A stretch of DNA of 16,642 nt, from NCBI GenBank assembly GCA_937895345.1, contig CALAWP010000085.1, forward strand, positions 1 through 16,642, in the 5' to 3' direction. This stretch comes from an uncultured Paenibacillus sp. (GTDB taxonomy: Bacteria; Bacillota; Bacilli; Paenibacillales; Paenibacillaceae). This document shows, piece by piece, positions 15,213 to 16,642 of this stretch (position 1 is its first letter; each line of letters opens with the position of its first letter). Under the pieces are notes generated by a model, which ran no database searches, was not told the origin of the DNA, and was given only the letters and a program-made list of their open reading frames with translations. Both the position numbers and the translations under genes were made by a program.

Positions 15213-15254
15213 GCTACAATATGAGGAGTACTGCACATAAAAGGAGGAATTATA

Positions 15255-15722
15255 GTGGCAACCCTGAATCATATACCGGTTGTTAAAGCAGAAATGCTTA
15301 TTAGAAAACCGGTTGAAGAGGTTTTTGAGGCTTTTATCGACCCGGCAATTACTACAAAATTCTGGTTCACAAAAAGCAGTGGAAGATTAGAAGTGGGAAG
15401 TCATGTCCGGTGGGATTGGGAGATGTACGGTGTTTCGGATGATGTTCATGTAAAAGAAATCGAGAAAAACATGCGAATTCGAATCGAATGGTCGGACAGC
15501 ACCCAGGTCGAGTGGATATTTACTCCCCGAACAAATAACGAAACCTTTGTTACGATTACAAGCTCAGGGTATACAGGAAATGGAGATGATATCGTAAATC
15601 GAGCCATTGACGATATGGGAGGATACACGATTGTGCTCTGCGGGCTAAAGGCGTTTCTTGAACATAACATAGTCTTGAATCTTGTAGCGGACAAGGCTCC
15701 TGACGCCCACGTTAAACATTAG
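15255..15722 (+). CDS. SRPBCC / AHSA1-domain protein
   Basis: This is a small START-like fold protein of 155 aa. It opens with the family's MLIRKPVEEVFEAFIDPAITTKFW pattern (read as IRKPVEEVFEAFIDP then TKFWFT), continues with GSHVRWDWEMYG and IRIEWSDSTQVEWIF, and ends with a long C-terminal helix (GGYTIVLCGLKAFLEH). Members bind hydrophobic ligands or act as stress proteins; no ligand can be assigned. Translation starts at GTG 15255 after a perfect AAAGGAGG (15240-15247). Codon use is AT-rich, unlike the upstream genes, which suggests transfer from another background. Confidence 0.88.
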   Translation: MATLNHIPVVKAEMLIRKPVEEVFEAFIDPAITTKFWFTKSSGRLEVGSHVRWDWEMYGVSDDVHVKEIEKNMRIRIEWSDSTQVEWIFTPRTNNETFVTITSSGYTGNGDDIVNRAIDDMGGYTIVLCGLKAFLEHNIVLNLVADKAPDAHVKH

Positions 15723-15934
15723 GAATATGTATCGCTTAATGTTTCAGGCAAGTGTTACAACGAGGCTAGCAATTGACGCATAGTTATTGCACTCCCATGA
15801 AAATTAAATCCGCTAAAACCTCAAAAAGACAATAAAAAAATAGACCTAGCCGAATGATTTTTTAAAAAAGGCTGTGCCTGAGAAGAGTTATGTAATTAAA
15901 AGTACCAAAGACCTTTCAAGGCTGAACATAAAAA

Positions 15935-16330
15935 TGAGGCTGGTGCAACAACCAGAGTAGGATTAATCTCCCATGAGTGCTTCCCGAAAGGGAGCGACAA
16001 TCTGTGATGCACCGTGGTCGTTGGAGTCAGACTAACGGATGGGCTCTATGGCACCATAGTTCATCGACCTTCCTCTCCCAGCCATAGTAGCAGTATTGAC
16101 GGATTCTAACCATTTTCATCATCTGTGGTGCGGCGCTTGCGCTGCATGGATGGCTAACGGGAAACGTTAGTTCAATAAACAGCGGTAGTCTAGCACTTTA
16201 TTTTCCGGTCCAAGGCTGCCTCTGTTTACGTATTCGAGTCACGTATTCGAGTCAGTCTAATACTTATTGGACGGGACCTGCCGCTTTATCACGCTACGAT
16301 CCGCGTAGATCAACACATCCAGTCTAATAT
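15935..16330 (+). ncRNA. Candidate structured RNA or mobile-element noncoding end
   Basis: At least six hairpins fall within 400 bp. They are CTGGT/ACCAG (15940-15955), GCTTCCC-GAAA-GGGAGC with a GNRA loop (15979-15995), CGTT/AACG with inner AGT/ACT (16019-16037), CTATG/CATAG (16046-16059), CTAACG-GGAAA-CGTTAG (16154-16170) and CTACG/CGTAG (16294-16308). Longer-range pairs also exist: GGTCG 16016-16020 with CGACC 16065-16069, and GCACC 16009-16013 with GGTGC 16127-16131. The motif ATCTGTGRTGC occurs at 16000 and 16121. I do not recognise a known RNA family. The strand is assumed from the downstream gene. It might be a leader RNA, an orphan IS noncoding end such as an IS110 bridge-RNA region, or a cassette-spacer repeat. 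Confidence 0.35.
16228..16253. repeat. Perfect 13-bp tandem duplication
   Basis: ACGTATTCGAGTC occurs twice with no gap (16228-16240 and 16241-16253). It is directly followed by CAGTCTAATA (16253-16262), which recurs at 16320-16329 just before the ribosome site of the last gene. Confidence 0.9.
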
Positions 16331-16344
16331 GAGGAGGGTCAAAA

Positions 16345-16642
16345 ATGCAAAAAGTAATTCCTGCATTCCGCATAACTGACTATACAAGAAGTAAGGCGTT
16401 CTACGTGGAAGGAATGGGGTTTCAAATCGACTGGGAACATCGATTTGAACCGCATTTTCCTGTTTTTGTTCAGATCACCAAGTATGAAATGACTATTTAT
16501 TTGACTGAACATACAGGTGACTGCCAAGTTGGCGGATTAATTCACTTTTTTGTTCCAAATGTTGATAGCTGGTACAGCGATTTAAAGAGTTGCTCCTGAA
16601 AAAGTCAGATTTTGAAAACGAGAACTTTGGTGGGCTTTGGTT
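16345..16642 (+). pseudogene. Glyoxalase/bleomycin-resistance-like gene, apparent frameshift, partial
   Basis: The ATG at 16345 follows GAGGAGGG (16331-16338). The product begins MQKVIPAFRITDYTRSKAFY, with FQIDWEHRFEP, then IYLTEHTGDCQVGGLIHFFVP and NVDSWYSDLK, a typical vicinal-oxygen-chelate fold glyoxalase/bleomycin-resistance protein N-terminal two thirds. The frame then hits TGA at 16597-16599, giving only 84 aa where relatives are about 120. From 16587 another frame stays open to the window end and reads ELLLKKSDFENENFGGLW, a plausible continuation. One missing A in the AAA run at 16584-16586 would join them. This is either a real inactivating indel or a homopolymer error; the 3' end lies outside the window. 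Confidence 0.7.

Larger units (their letters stand above)
14864..15254. other. Gene-free junction, AT-rich from about 14865
   Basis: I see no convincing gene here. A plus-strand frame from ATG 14896 to TGA 15006 (36 codons, acidic LDLDLDVGWVDM end) lacks a ribosome site. A terminator lies at 15056-15084. The rest up to the SRPBCC ribosome site is AT-rich and holds only a weak promoter candidate. Composition drops abruptly relative to rlmCD. Confidence 0.6.
15723..16344. other. 620-bp intergenic region: AT-rich part, then structured part
   Basis: No gene is evident on either strand. The first 200 bp are A/T-rich, with the palindrome TTTTTTAAAAAA (15859-15870) beside a small AGGC-TGT-GCCT hairpin, which vaguely resembles an insertion-sequence end, but no partner repeat is in the window. 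From about 15935 the sequence becomes less AT-rich and dense in hairpins and short repeats. Confidence 0.6.

Noticed and set aside
15859..15890. Insertion-sequence terminal repeat near AAAAAAGGCTGTGCCTGAG
   Set aside because: It resembles some IS ends, but no matching inverted repeat, target duplication or transposase remnant is found in the window.
16000..16180. Integron attC site
   Set aside because: CTAAC and GTTAG cores are present, but the flanking bases do not fit the RYYYAAC/GTTRRRY consensus, and the arms do not pair as one long imperfect hairpin.
15961..16200. Group I or group II intron, or T-box leader
   Set aside because: The TCCC-GAAA-GGGA hairpin and an AGACTA/TAGTCT pair are suggestive, but there is no domain V signature, no group I P/Q/R/S core, and no TGGNACCGCG T-box sequence.

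Overview
The window looks like a chromosomal stretch of a GC-rich, endospore-type Bacillota, most likely Paenibacillus or a close relative. The reasons are strong AGGAGG-type ribosome binding sites, frequent GTG/TTG starts, lipoprotein signals, and several genes whose nearest familiar relatives are Bacillus yerB, yerC, dgkB, rlmCD, pit/ykaA and yqfQ. This assignment comes from reading the proteins, not from a database search.

Layout. (1) 1-145: the tail of an upstream gene carrying a 17-residue repeat, followed by a terminator. (2) 374-1699: a membrane-anchored polysaccharide deacetylase with a long glycine-rich linker. (3) 1957-5891: a probable operon of an FG-GAP-like, Ca-loop-bearing lipoprotein, an OmpR-type response regulator with an unusually long, internally duplicated linker, and a HAMP sensor kinase whose start overlaps the regulator's stop (ATGA). 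Its likely terminator lies beyond a convergent 39-residue membrane protein (5907-6026, minus strand), so the operon transcript should run antisense to that small gene. (4) 6238-8265: an alpha/beta hydrolase with a good sigma-A promoter, then a DUF3048 (YerB-like) lipoprotein. (5) 8398-10209: a phosphate uptake pair, DUF47 (PhoU-like) plus a Pit transporter, preceded by an 11-bp-periodic array of TTxACA-like repeats that fits a PhoP box, and closed by a bidirectional terminator. (6) 10237-10863 (minus): a YqfQ/VrrA-like protein. (7) 11003-15084: a promoter followed by yerC, a double-domain CbiX-type chelatase, dgkB and rlmCD, ending at a terminator.

At about 14865 the composition changes sharply. 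I counted 42/60 G+C at 14701-14760 against 19/60 at 15121-15180. The last 1.8 kb is an accessory-looking segment: an SRPBCC/AHSA1-type gene, about 620 bp without a gene that holds a dense set of hairpins and repeats (15935-16330), and a glyoxalase/bleomycin-resistance-like gene that appears frameshifted by one base in an A run and leaves the window.

The best candidates for something undescribed are the structured segment at 15935-16330, the antisense small membrane protein at the end of the two-component operon, and the lipoprotein/two-component cluster with its expanded regulator linker. The rest is ordinary housekeeping.
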